The notes below the pieces were generated by a model. It saw only the letters and a list, made by a program, of their open reading frames with translations, did no database searches and was not told where the DNA came from. DNA of 64,000 bases from Proteobacteria bacterium UBA1148 (GTDB lineage Bacteria > Pseudomonadota > Gammaproteobacteria > Steroidobacterales > Rariloculaceae). The DNA is taken from assembly GCA_002311835.1 (NCBI GenBank), contig DBZY01000049.1, forward strand, positions 51,810 through 115,809, written 5' to 3'. Each line of letters begins with the position of its first letter. The stretch's first letter is position 1. This document shows, piece after piece, positions 57,311-64,000 of this stretch. A program made the translations under genes and the position numbers.

Positions 57311-57985
57311 TTATGTAGACAGCAAGAGTCCAAACAGGATCAGCCAAATCAAAAGCAAGTAGTGCCAATAGACCGAGCATAGCTCAACGCGCAGACGTAC
57401 ATTAGTAATTTCCATCACGGGACTCGTTTCCAGCTTTCTCCAGACAGACAAACAGGCCCGTGCCCAGAACCAGAGTCCGCCGAGCATATGTAGACCATGT
57501 AATCCTGTCAGAATATAGAAGAACGCATCTGCGGGATTGGTAGTTACAAAGTAACCGGCGTCGGTTAATTGTTGCCACGCGACTAATTGGCCGATTAGAA
57601 AAGCGATGGTAAGAGCACCACCCGTCGTGAGGCTTAGTCTTAGGCTGTCCAAATTCTCCCTTCGGGCTGCTCCGCGTGCGAGTTGTAACGCGATGCTGCC
57701 CAGCACTAAAAGACCGGTGTTGAACCAAAGTAAGCTGGGATCTTGTAGCGGACGCCAGTCCGGAAACTGAGAACGCATGTTATAGACTGTTGTGAAGAGT
57801 CCAAACAAACTCGTAACTACGGCGAGAAACACCCATAGGCCAACCCGGGGGGCTGGGACCTTAGTTGTACCACCCTCTTCGATAATCCCTTGTTCAAGCC
57901 AGGGCTTTGTTTTTAGGTGCTGCAGTAGGAAGCACCAAACTAAAATGGCAACTGTGAGAGCAGCAAAAAGGAGTGAGATATTCAT
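57311..57985 (-). CDS. Heme-copper oxidase subunit III, second copy
   Basis: 224 residues, about seven hydrophobic segments. LWVFLAVVTSLFGLFTTVYNMR, LLWFNTGLLVLGSIALQLARGAARRE, FFYILTGLHGLHMLGGLWFWARA and VELCSVYWHYLLLIWLILFGLLL; YWHYLLLIW is the COX3-type end motif. Its ATG overlaps the subunit I stop. Two distinct subunit III genes are known from coxMNOP-type operons, and the gene order here matches that type. Confidence 0.87.
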   Translation of the reverse strand: MNISLLFAALTVAILVWCFLLQHLKTKPWLEQGIIEEGGTTKVPAPRVGLWVFLAVVTSLFGLFTTVYNMRSQFPDWRPLQDPSLLWFNTGLLVLGSIALQLARGAARRENLDSLRLSLTTGGALTIAFLIGQLVAWQQLTDAGYFVTTNPADAFFYILTGLHGLHMLGGLWFWARACLSVWRKLETSPVMEITNVRLRVELCSVYWHYLLLIWLILFGLLLST

Positions 57986-59745
57986 TTGGTGGAATGCGCG
58001 TGCTCGCGGTTTGGAATAGCGCTCATCCGAGCTGGCTCTGTTTGTGGAATAAAGTCTTCTTTTTCTCCAGGCACGCTGTAGTCATAAGGCCAGCGGTGAA
58101 CCTCTGGCAGGTTATGGCCCCAGTTACCATGCTTCGGAGGCGTATCTGGTGTTTGCCACTCAAGAGTCGTGGCACCCCAGGGGTTGTGACCGGCTTTTTT
58201 GCCCTTAAAGAGACTCCAAATCATGTTAATGAAGAAGAGGCTTTGGGCTGCGGCGACTAGCAATGCAGCAACAGTGATGCCTGCGTTCATGACGTGTGCT
58301 GATTCTGGAATAAAGTCCGTGTCTCCGTAGGCGTAATATCGACGTGGAAGGCCCAAAATGCCCAGATAATGCATCGGAAGGTAGATAGAGTATGTTCCCA
58401 GCAGCGTCAACCAGAAGTGGAGTTTCCCGAGTCCTTCATGAAACATGCGCCCCGTTATTTTGGGGAACCAGTGATAAATTGCAGCAAATATAACTAGAAC
58501 TGGTGACACGCCCATCACCATATGAAAGTGACCAACAACGAAATAAGTATCAGAAAGAGGCAGATCCACAGTGACATTGCCTAAGAACAGTCCCGTCAAG
58601 CCACCATGGATGAAGGTAAAAAGAAATCCGATAGCGAATAACATCGGCACTCTGAGATGAATATCTCCCCGCCATAGCGTCAATATCCAGTTGTAAACTT
58701 TCAATGCCGTTGGGACGGCGATAATGAGTGTTGTGGTTGCAAAGAAAAAACCAAAGTAAGGATTCATGCCACTGACATACATGTGATGCGCCCAGACTAC
58801 AAAGCTGAGAGCACCAATGGCAACGATAGCCCAGACCATCATTCGGTAGCCAAAGATACTTTTTCTGGCGTGGACGCTCAGAATGTCAGATACGATACCG
58901 AATGCTGGTAGCGCGACGATATACACTTCCGGGTGACCAAAGAACCAAAAAAGGTGCTGAAACAGGATTGGGCTACCACCCCCATAATCAATATTCGCGC
59001 CCATGGACAGCATCTCTGGCATGAAGAAGCTGGTTCCAATTACTCGATCCAGCAGTAACATTACGCTAGCTACCAAAAGTGCTGGAAAGGCTAGCAGCCC
59101 TAGAATAGTGGCGACGAAAATACCCCACACGGACAGTGGCATTCGCATCAGTGTCATGCCACGAGTACGCGCCTGTAAAACGGTCGTTACATAGTTCAGA
59201 CCCCCCATGGTAAAAGCAGCAATAAATATGATGAGCGAAAGCAGCATCAATACGATGCCAGCGCTAGCCCCTGGCGTCCCTTCACTGATCGATTGAGGTG
59301 GGTACAGTGTCCAACCCGCTCCAGTAGGTCCACCGGGTACAAAGAAACTCGCCAATAGCACGATGACACTCAACAAATATACCCAGAAGCTCAGCATGTT
59401 CATGTACGGGAAGACCATGTCACGGGCACCACACATCAGCGGGATCAGATAGTTGCCAAATCCTCCTAGGAACAGAGCTGTGAGGAGATAGATAACCATG
59501 ATCATCCCGTGCATGGTTACGTACTGGTAGTACTCGTTCGGAGCAACCAGCGAGAAGGAATCTGGAAAACCGAGTTGTAGTCGAAACAGAAGTGATAGCA
59601 CTAATGCGATCACACCAACGAAAATAGCTGTAATCGCATATTGTATTGCGATCACCTTATGGTCCTGGCTCCAGATGTACTTTGTTATAAAAGTGTCCGG
59701 ATTATGGGGATGCGTGTCGCGATCTGCGATTGCAACGTATGCCAT
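57982..59745 (-). CDS. Cytochrome c oxidase subunit I (aa3 type)
   Basis: 587 residues from ATG 59745, with AAGGGAG 6 bases upstream. Twelve-helix heme-copper oxidase. Low-spin heme His in YYQYVTMHGMIMVIYL, CuB ligand and cross-link region LFWFFGHPEVYIVALPAFGIVSDIL (His...Tyr-like), HHMY (AHHMYVSGM), and heme a3/a ligands in VVGHFHMVMGVSPV. Reduces O2 to water, pumping protons. ctaA/cyoE products would supply heme A. Confidence 0.96.
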   Translation of the reverse strand: MAYVAIADRDTHPHNPDTFITKYIWSQDHKVIAIQYAITAIFVGVIALVLSLLFRLQLGFPDSFSLVAPNEYYQYVTMHGMIMVIYLLTALFLGGFGNYLIPLMCGARDMVFPYMNMLSFWVYLLSVIVLLASFFVPGGPTGAGWTLYPPQSISEGTPGASAGIVLMLLSLIIFIAAFTMGGLNYVTTVLQARTRGMTLMRMPLSVWGIFVATILGLLAFPALLVASVMLLLDRVIGTSFFMPEMLSMGANIDYGGGSPILFQHLFWFFGHPEVYIVALPAFGIVSDILSVHARKSIFGYRMMVWAIVAIGALSFVVWAHHMYVSGMNPYFGFFFATTTLIIAVPTALKVYNWILTLWRGDIHLRVPMLFAIGFLFTFIHGGLTGLFLGNVTVDLPLSDTYFVVGHFHMVMGVSPVLVIFAAIYHWFPKITGRMFHEGLGKLHFWLTLLGTYSIYLPMHYLGILGLPRRYYAYGDTDFIPESAHVMNAGITVAALLVAAAQSLFFINMIWSLFKGKKAGHNPWGATTLEWQTPDTPPKHGNWGHNLPEVHRWPYDYSVPGEKEDFIPQTEPARMSAIPNREHAHSTK

Positions 59746-59824
59746 CAAAACTCCCTTCGGTGGTTGGATTAAGTGCTAACCTGCTTGCTAATTTTTGGTT
59801 AGTGTTTGAAGTTTCTAGCTTTAT

Positions 59825-61204
59825 TTATCTAAAAGTGTTCAGGTACGCGACAACATTATCAATATCTTGATCGTCTGAGAGGATATCAGCCATCATCATC
59901 ATCTGATCTCCGTAGAGATCCAAGCGGTGTGCGCCGCGGATCTCATCCTTGAAATTTTTTAATTGAGTGACTAGGTACCAGTCACTTTGTCCCGCCAGTG
60001 CGGGAGCGTTTAGCGCCCAAATGCCCTGTCCCTCAGCTCCATGACAGGCGGCGCAATTGATATACAGGTCCTCGCCTCGTTCAATGTCTCCCAAAACTGT
60101 TATGGGCTGAGGTTCAGCCGGCATAGTCTCAATATAGGCAGCTACATTTTTGATTGCATCATCGCCCGCTAGTGCAATTAGTATGGGTCGCATCAAGGCG
60201 CCCGCGGTGTCCAGCTCATGAGCCCCCCGAATACCATCCCTATAGTAGCGAAGTTGGCGTTCGACATAGCGGGTGTCAAGCCCAGCTATCCGCGGCGCAT
60301 TTAAAATCTGCATGCCTTGTCCCTGTTGACCGTGACAGGCGGCACACAACGCAAAACTGGCTTGGCCGAGCCCTAAGTCCGGTTCTGTTTGGGACAGCAT
60401 GGCGTAGGTTGGTTGCTCATCAAGCCAAGCTTCAAAGTCAGCCTGTTCATCAACGACGATTCGGCCTCTCATGGCGAAGTGGGCTAAACCGCAGAGCTCT
60501 TCACAGAGAATCTCGTACTCTCCCACAATGGTGGGCGTAAACCAGGTATAGGTCACATGGCCGGGTACGAGATCCATCTTGGTTCGGAATTGAGGCACCG
60601 CAAAATCATGGAGAACGTCTTTGGATCTAAGCCACACGCGGACTGGCTGATTAACCGGTAGGTGTACTATGGGACTTTCAATTAGGATGTCGTCTTGACC
60701 AACGGGGTCCTCTGGGTCCATGCCGAACGCGTTGTCTTTAGTGATGTGCCGAATGTCCACATTACCAAGTTCGCCATCCTCGCCCGGGAAGCGGAAGCTC
60801 CAGTGCCATTGTTGTCCCACTGCCTCAAATTCGGATGCTTCATCCGGAACCGTGATGAACATCGCCCAGACCACAAGACCCGGTGCCAACATCGCGATGA
60901 TACCCACAGAGGTGATAATGGTGAGCCACCACTCCAGCCTGGTATTTTCTGGGTTGTAGTCGGCCTTGTGTCCATTTTCGGTGGACAGGGCTGGGTCTAC
61001 TTTTTTATACCTGTACCGGAAAATGCAATAAGCAAGGAAGAGATTGGTTGTGACGAATACAATGCCCGTGATGACAAATGTAATGTTTACCGTAAGGTCA
61101 ATAAGTCCCCAGTTCGAAGCCAGTGGCGTAAAGTACCAGGGACTCAGGAAATGAAAGAGTACGCTCCCTAGCACCAACAAGACGAGCGCGACTGCTAGGG
61201 CCAT
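59825..61204 (-). CDS. Cytochrome c oxidase subunit II fused to two cytochrome c domains
   Basis: 459 residues. N-terminal membrane segments (about residues 4-22, 32-65, 93-118), periplasmic CuA domain with QWHWSFRFPGEDG, HDFAVPQFRTKMD and the CuA ligands CEELCGLAHFAM (about residues 225-236). Then two class I cytochrome c domains with CAACHGQQGQG and CAACHGAEGQG (about residues 285 and 380) and distal Met-type segments (LMRPIL, MMMMADIL). A diheme subunit II fits the coxM-type oxidase in which soluble donors can dock directly. Confidence 0.93.
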   Translation of the reverse strand: MALAVALVLLVLGSVLFHFLSPWYFTPLASNWGLIDLTVNITFVITGIVFVTTNLFLAYCIFRYRYKKVDPALSTENGHKADYNPENTRLEWWLTIITSVGIIAMLAPGLVVWAMFITVPDEASEFEAVGQQWHWSFRFPGEDGELGNVDIRHITKDNAFGMDPEDPVGQDDILIESPIVHLPVNQPVRVWLRSKDVLHDFAVPQFRTKMDLVPGHVTYTWFTPTIVGEYEILCEELCGLAHFAMRGRIVVDEQADFEAWLDEQPTYAMLSQTEPDLGLGQASFALCAACHGQQGQGMQILNAPRIAGLDTRYVERQLRYYRDGIRGAHELDTAGALMRPILIALAGDDAIKNVAAYIETMPAEPQPITVLGDIERGEDLYINCAACHGAEGQGIWALNAPALAGQSDWYLVTQLKNFKDEIRGAHRLDLYGDQMMMMADILSDDQDIDNVVAYLNTFR

Positions 61205-61288
61205 GTAATACAGGTCCTTTTATCGTCCGGCTTTATCAAGACGCGCAAATCCTGATAGGAGGCATGGCTGTATTCTTCATGTGGCAAA

Positions 61289-61738
61289 TTACTCTACGAT
61301 GAATTTTCCATTCATGAGAACATAATGGCCAGGAAAGGAGCAAAAATACGTGTAGTCACCTCCCGCCTCAAGTTCAGAAGTGTCAAAGGTAACGGTTACC
61401 TCATCACCGCCACCGATCATGCTTGTGGCGCCGATAATTCTAGGGTCACCGTTCGGCAAGTACTGGGGTGGCCCCACTGCCTGAGCCGCAGCAGCTACCG
61501 CCATGTAATCTTCAGTTCTTGTTAGTACCCAGTTATGACCCATCACATTTGCGGGTAGCTGGCCCACGTGCCTCAGATTAACTGTAAACTCTCCACAATC
61601 CGCGCTGACACGAATTTCCGCCAAGTTGTACTGAATGAGGTCGTTGCCCTCAATGGTTTGTGAGCATTCTTGTCCCCACGCAGCTCCATAGAGAGCAGCC
61701 CAGGCCAGAAAGGCCGTCGCCGCAAGTTTCTTTCTCAT
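61289..61738 (-). CDS. Azurin-like blue copper protein
   Basis: 149 residues with signal peptide (about residues 1-22, AAWG before QECSQ). Mature part follows azurin: CSQTIEGNDLIQYN, a second Cys in SADCGEFTVN (disulfide), GHNWVL with the Gly/His copper ligands, and CSFPGHYVLMNGKF with Cys, His and Met ligands. Periplasmic electron carrier. Located 84 bases upstream of the subunit II gene on the same strand, so it may donate electrons to this oxidase. An inverted repeat (61753-61770) precedes its start. Confidence 0.95.
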   Translation of the reverse strand: MRKKLAATAFLAWAALYGAAWGQECSQTIEGNDLIQYNLAEIRVSADCGEFTVNLRHVGQLPANVMGHNWVLTRTEDYMAVAAAAQAVGPPQYLPNGDPRIIGATSMIGGGDEVTVTFDTSELEAGGDYTYFCSFPGHYVLMNGKFIVE

Positions 61739-62197
61739 AGAAGACTACTCCTATCCCAGGGTCCTGGGATCTTGGCCACGCATGTTATCAGAGCCGCGGC
61801 TAGTCGGTAATGGGGACCTAGATCAATTAGAGAATCACGATATGATTTGCAGGGAAGTACGAAAAAACCAACCCTGGGACCTTTCTGGCATAGTATAGAA
61901 AAAATCCCACTTAACGTGTAAATAATTCAATTTTTATAATAATTTTCCCACTTTTACATTATATTTAATAAAGTGGTGAATTAAATCTATTTTTATTGAA
62001 AAAAATGTTAAAAGTGGGAATATTTTGACTTTTTCCAGTAGGGTTAGCATATTTATAATATTCACGCTCTACTCTGCCCCTTGATTAAGTGTTTTTGTAA
62101 TTACGCACGTAGGCCTGGAACTTCCTCCAGCTAAGGTTGCTTCCCCATGCTGGGCTGGTTCAAAGTAGTTGGGGGCGAAAAGATAAGGAGTTGACGT
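61739..62197. other. AT-rich 459-base gap between azurin and dtd with inverted repeats
   Basis: Divergent regulatory region. It holds an 8+8-base inverted repeat ATCCCAGG/CCTGGGAT (61753-61770) by the azurin start, a related CCCTGGGA (61873-61880), then a very AT-rich stretch (about 61890-62080) with CCCACTT/AAGTGG elements at 61906, 61948, 61971 and 62013. Two of them form the long inverted repeat listed separately. No protein or RNA gene was recognised. Confidence 0.6.
61945..62020. repeat. Inverted repeat TTCCCACTTTTACATT / AATGTTAAAAGTGGGAA
   Basis: Left arm 61945-61960 and right arm 62004-62020 are reverse complements apart from one extra base (16 and 17 bases), separated by 43 bases of AT-rich DNA. 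A partial third copy ATCCCACTTAAC lies at 61904-61915. Could be a tiny non-coding mobile element with terminal repeats, a large operator or an RNA stem. No known family recognised. Confidence 0.65.
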
Positions 62198-62647
62198 TTG
62201 ATAGGCTTACTGCAGAGAGTTAGCCAAGCCAGCATTGTAGTGGAGGCTCAGACTATTGCCTCGATCGATCTCGGGCTTCTGGCTATGATAGGCATTGAAC
62301 GCGGAGATGGTAGCGTTCAGGTAGAGCGAATGTTAGAGAGACTCCTGGCATACCGCGTATTTTTGGATCAGGAGGGACGAATGAATCTTGCCCTCCAGGA
62401 GGTGGGGGGCGGCCTTCTCTTGGTGCCTCAGATCACACTGACTGCAGATACCCAGAAAGGGAATCGTCCTAGCTTATCGCGGGCGGCTGCTCCTGACTTG
62501 GGCCGGGTGTTGTTTGAGGAACTCGTCAGGTTAGGTCAGAGCGTGGGGGTGCCAGTGGTTGCGGGAAGGTTTGGAGCCACAATGCAGGTGAATCTCAGCA
62601 ACGAGGGCCCCGTGACTTTTTTGCTTCATGTCCCCCCTGACTCTTAG
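62198..62647 (+). CDS. dtd: D-aminoacyl-tRNA deacylase
   Basis: 149 residues, TTG start with AAGGAG 8 bases upstream. Cleaves D-aminoacyl-tRNA. MIGLLQRVSQASIVVE, GRMNLALQEVGGGLLLVPQITLTAD, GNRPSLSRAA, GRFGATMQVNLSNEGPVTFLL with the Gly-cisPro dipeptide. The usual Ser-Gln-x-Thr-Leu motif reads Pro-Gln-Ile-Thr-Leu, a variant I believe also occurs in other proteobacterial DTDs. Lies next to tat genes. Confidence 0.94.
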   Translation: MIGLLQRVSQASIVVEAQTIASIDLGLLAMIGIERGDGSVQVERMLERLLAYRVFLDQEGRMNLALQEVGGGLLLVPQITLTADTQKGNRPSLSRAAAPDLGRVLFEELVRLGQSVGVPVVAGRFGATMQVNLSNEGPVTFLLHVPPDS

Positions 62648-62713
62648 CTAGTCGGTGTTGAAAGACAGCTTTCGCGTATTATTAGCCCCTAGGTTCTGTA
62701 TTGGAGATTTGAG

Positions 62714-62980
62714 ATGGGAGTTGGTGGGATAAGCCTTTGGCAGTTGCTGATCGTACTGCTAATCGTTCTACTGATATTTGGCACTAAGCGGCTAAAGTCG
62801 GTAGGCGGTGATTTGGGCGGAGCGCTTAAAAGTTTCCGCAAAGCTATGGACAACGACAACGACAACGATGCTGCTACTGCTGCGGATACATCGGACCAAC
62901 TGAGTCCGCCGTTGGAAGCGGAAGAGCCCGATGCCGAGTTCGCTGAGCAGAAGGATAAGAGCCAGAGCAGCGAGAGCTAA
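62714..62980 (+). CDS. tatA: Sec-independent translocase subunit TatA
   Basis: 88 residues. Single N-terminal membrane helix [40 protein letters not shown] with the FGTKRL hinge and amphipathic helix, then an acidic tail with a DNDNDND run. Forms the Tat protein-conducting oligomer. Stop and tatB start share one base (TAATG). Confidence 0.95.
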   Translation: MGVGGISLWQLLIVLLIVLLIFGTKRLKSVGGDLGGALKSFRKAMDNDNDNDAATAADTSDQLSPPLEAEEPDAEFAEQKDKSQSSES

Positions 62981-63426
62981 TGTTCGACGTCGGTTTCTGG
63001 GAGCTCATCCTAATCTTTGGTGTAGGGCTAATGATATTGGGCCCAGAGCGCATGCCACGCGTTGCAGCACAGATTGGTCGCTGGGTCGGCCGGGCGAGGA
63101 GAACTGCAAACCAACTCCGTCGACAGCTTCAGCGGGAGGTCGAGCTTGATGAGTACATGCATCAAAAGCGTCCGCCTCCTGCACCTCATACTCGTTCGGC
63201 AGAGCAGTCTAAATCGACTGATGAAGTATCGATGGCACCGGATTCATCAGATACTGCCTCTACCGGCGAAATTAAAGAGAATACTCCTGTTCCTCCTCGG
63301 TCGAGCGGTTTAGCCGGTGGAGAAGAGGGGAGTGATGAAAGGCCGGCGCAAGAGAACTGCATCGCCTCCCCCAAGCAAGGCTCTGAGAGTGGAAAAGCGG
63401 GCAAAAAAACGTCAAAGAACCCATGA
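62980..63426 (+). CDS. tatB: Sec-independent translocase subunit TatB
   Basis: 148 residues. [41 protein letters not shown] is the TatB signature (short helix, GPERLP-like hinge, amphipathic helix). The C-terminal half is low-complexity, rich in Ser, Pro and Glu. Substrate receptor together with TatC. Its stop overlaps the tatC ATG (ATGA). Confidence 0.95.
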   Translation: MFDVGFWELILIFGVGLMILGPERMPRVAAQIGRWVGRARRTANQLRRQLQREVELDEYMHQKRPPPAPHTRSAEQSKSTDEVSMAPDSSDTASTGEIKENTPVPPRSSGLAGGEEGSDERPAQENCIASPKQGSESGKAGKKTSKNP

Positions 63427-64000
63427 GCCCGGAAAGAATTCAGGAAGGCGAGGAACAGCTTGCCGAGGGTACCCTGGTATCTCACCTTGTAGAATTGCGA
63501 ACCTGTCTTATCAGATCGGCGCTATCTATATTGCTGATTTTTATATGTTTGGTTCCTTTTGCTCAAAGAATTTTTACGTTGATCGCCACGCCCTTGATGG
63601 ATCGTCTCCCGGAAGGGGCTACCATGATCGCTACTCAGGTTGCCTCTCCTTTTCTAACGCCGTTCAAAATGTGCCTTTTCGTGGCGGTGTTTCTATCGAT
63701 GCCGGTTATTCTGTATCAGATATGGGGTTTCATTGCTCCAGGGTTGTACCGGAAGGAGAAGCGTTTTGCTTTTCCATTGCTGCTATCAAGTATCTTACTG
63801 TTCTACGCTGGTGTTGCGTTTGCACACTTTGTTGTTTTTCCTTTGATGTTTGCTTTCTTTGCGACGGCGGCCCCAGAGGGCGTCACGATGATGACAGACA
63901 TCAGCGCCTATCTAGATTTTATTCTGACCATTTTCTTTGCCTTCGGAATAGCTTTCGAAGTTCCAATTGCAACCGTTATGTTGGTCTGGAGCGGGCTCGT
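63423..64000 (+). CDS. tatC: Sec-independent translocase subunit TatC (N-terminal part)
   Basis: ATG 63423 overlaps the tatB stop; the frame stays open to the window end (192 codons). After a short soluble start come LVSHLVELRTCLIRSA, ASPFLTPFKMCLFVAVFLSMPVILYQIWGFIAPGLYRKEKR and FFAFGIAFEVPIATVML, the conserved TatC core including the F-I-A-P-G-L-Y-x-x-E-K/R loop. About four to five of six membrane segments are visible. Recognises twin-arginine signal peptides; the azurin-oxidase region may rely on it little, since azurin has a Sec-type signal. Confidence 0.95.
   Translation, partial: MSPERIQEGEEQLAEGTLVSHLVELRTCLIRSALSILLIFICLVPFAQRIFTLIATPLMDRLPEGATMIATQVASPFLTPFKMCLFVAVFLSMPVILYQIWGFIAPGLYRKEKRFAFPLLLSSILLFYAGVAFAHFVVFPLMFAFFATAAPEGVTMMTDISAYLDFILTIFFAFGIAFEVPIATVMLVWSGL

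Noticed and set aside
62880..62990. Repetitive GACAAC and acidic run in tatA as a genomic repeat
   Set aside because: It is a short low-complexity acidic tail within the tatA frame, usual for TatA proteins.
1..64000. CRISPR arrays, rRNA, intact tRNA, transposons or prophage
   Set aside because: No spaced direct repeats, rRNA-like stretches, full cloverleaf, transposase or phage proteins were seen by reading both strands; a computed search could still find faint ones.

Overview
The window is a 64 kb stretch of a bacterial chromosome. Its gene content points to a free-living, aerobic, ubiquinone-using gammaproteobacterium, probably marine (inference). Evidence includes a ubiB end, the block yicC-gmk-rpoZ-spoT-ridA-recG, uvrD-trkA-trkH, dtd-tatABC, Bcr-type MFS, ycgN, a tesA/ybbA divergent pair and a BirA-type bio operator. 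No rRNA, intact tRNA, CRISPR array, transposase or prophage gene was recognised. Almost everything is dense housekeeping DNA, with one clearly different block (about 17.76-22.37 kb).

Layout. 1-1.8 kb: end of ubiB and an MFS drug exporter. 1.8-9.7 kb (minus): a complete, unfused trpEGDCFBA operon with overlapping genes, followed by a DUF2007/zinc-finger gene and a CinA-type gene. It is preceded by a trp attenuator: a promoter, a 26-codon leader peptide with tandem Trp codons that appears leaderless, and a 10-bp terminator with U tract. 9.7-17.8 kb: SLC13 permease, ABC exporter, PEP carboxylase, ycgN, D-2-hydroxyacid dehydrogenase. 17.8-22.4 kb: methylcitrate (propionate) cassette prpD-gntR-prpB-prpC with a richer-GC look, an operator-like palindrome, a broken prpE start at its right edge and a tRNA 3'-end-like remnant at its left edge. 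I read it as an acquired, edge-truncated island. 22.4-36.5 kb: ybbA/tesA, fadD, DUF2237, pyrF, dgt, aroB, aroK, mrcA, an unknown gene, gltA, rpmE, rdgB, rph. The rpmE-rdgB gap is AT-rich and holds three perfect DnaA boxes and four GATC sites.

36.9-56 kb (plus): yicC, gmk, rpoZ, spoT, ridA, recG, ubiA, bioB, bioC, ctaA, cyoE, uvrD, trkA, trkH, a TPR protein and the two membrane subunits of a TRAP transporter. 56-61.7 kb (minus): azurin followed by an aa3-type oxidase operon. It encodes subunit II fused to two cytochrome c domains, subunit I, two different subunit III proteins, subunit IV and a small membrane protein. 62.2 kb to the end: dtd, tatA, tatB and the start of tatC, after an AT-rich gap with a long inverted repeat.

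How the genes work together: shikimate (aroB, aroK) feeds tryptophan synthesis. Heme A genes (cyoE, ctaA) supply the oxidase cluster, and azurin may feed electrons to it. gltA, ppc and the methylcitrate genes are central carbon genes. The strongest leads for novelty are the leaderless trp attenuator, the DnaA-box region, the prp island edges, the bioC mini-cistron and the azurin/diheme oxidase cluster. No wholly new multi-gene system was recognised.
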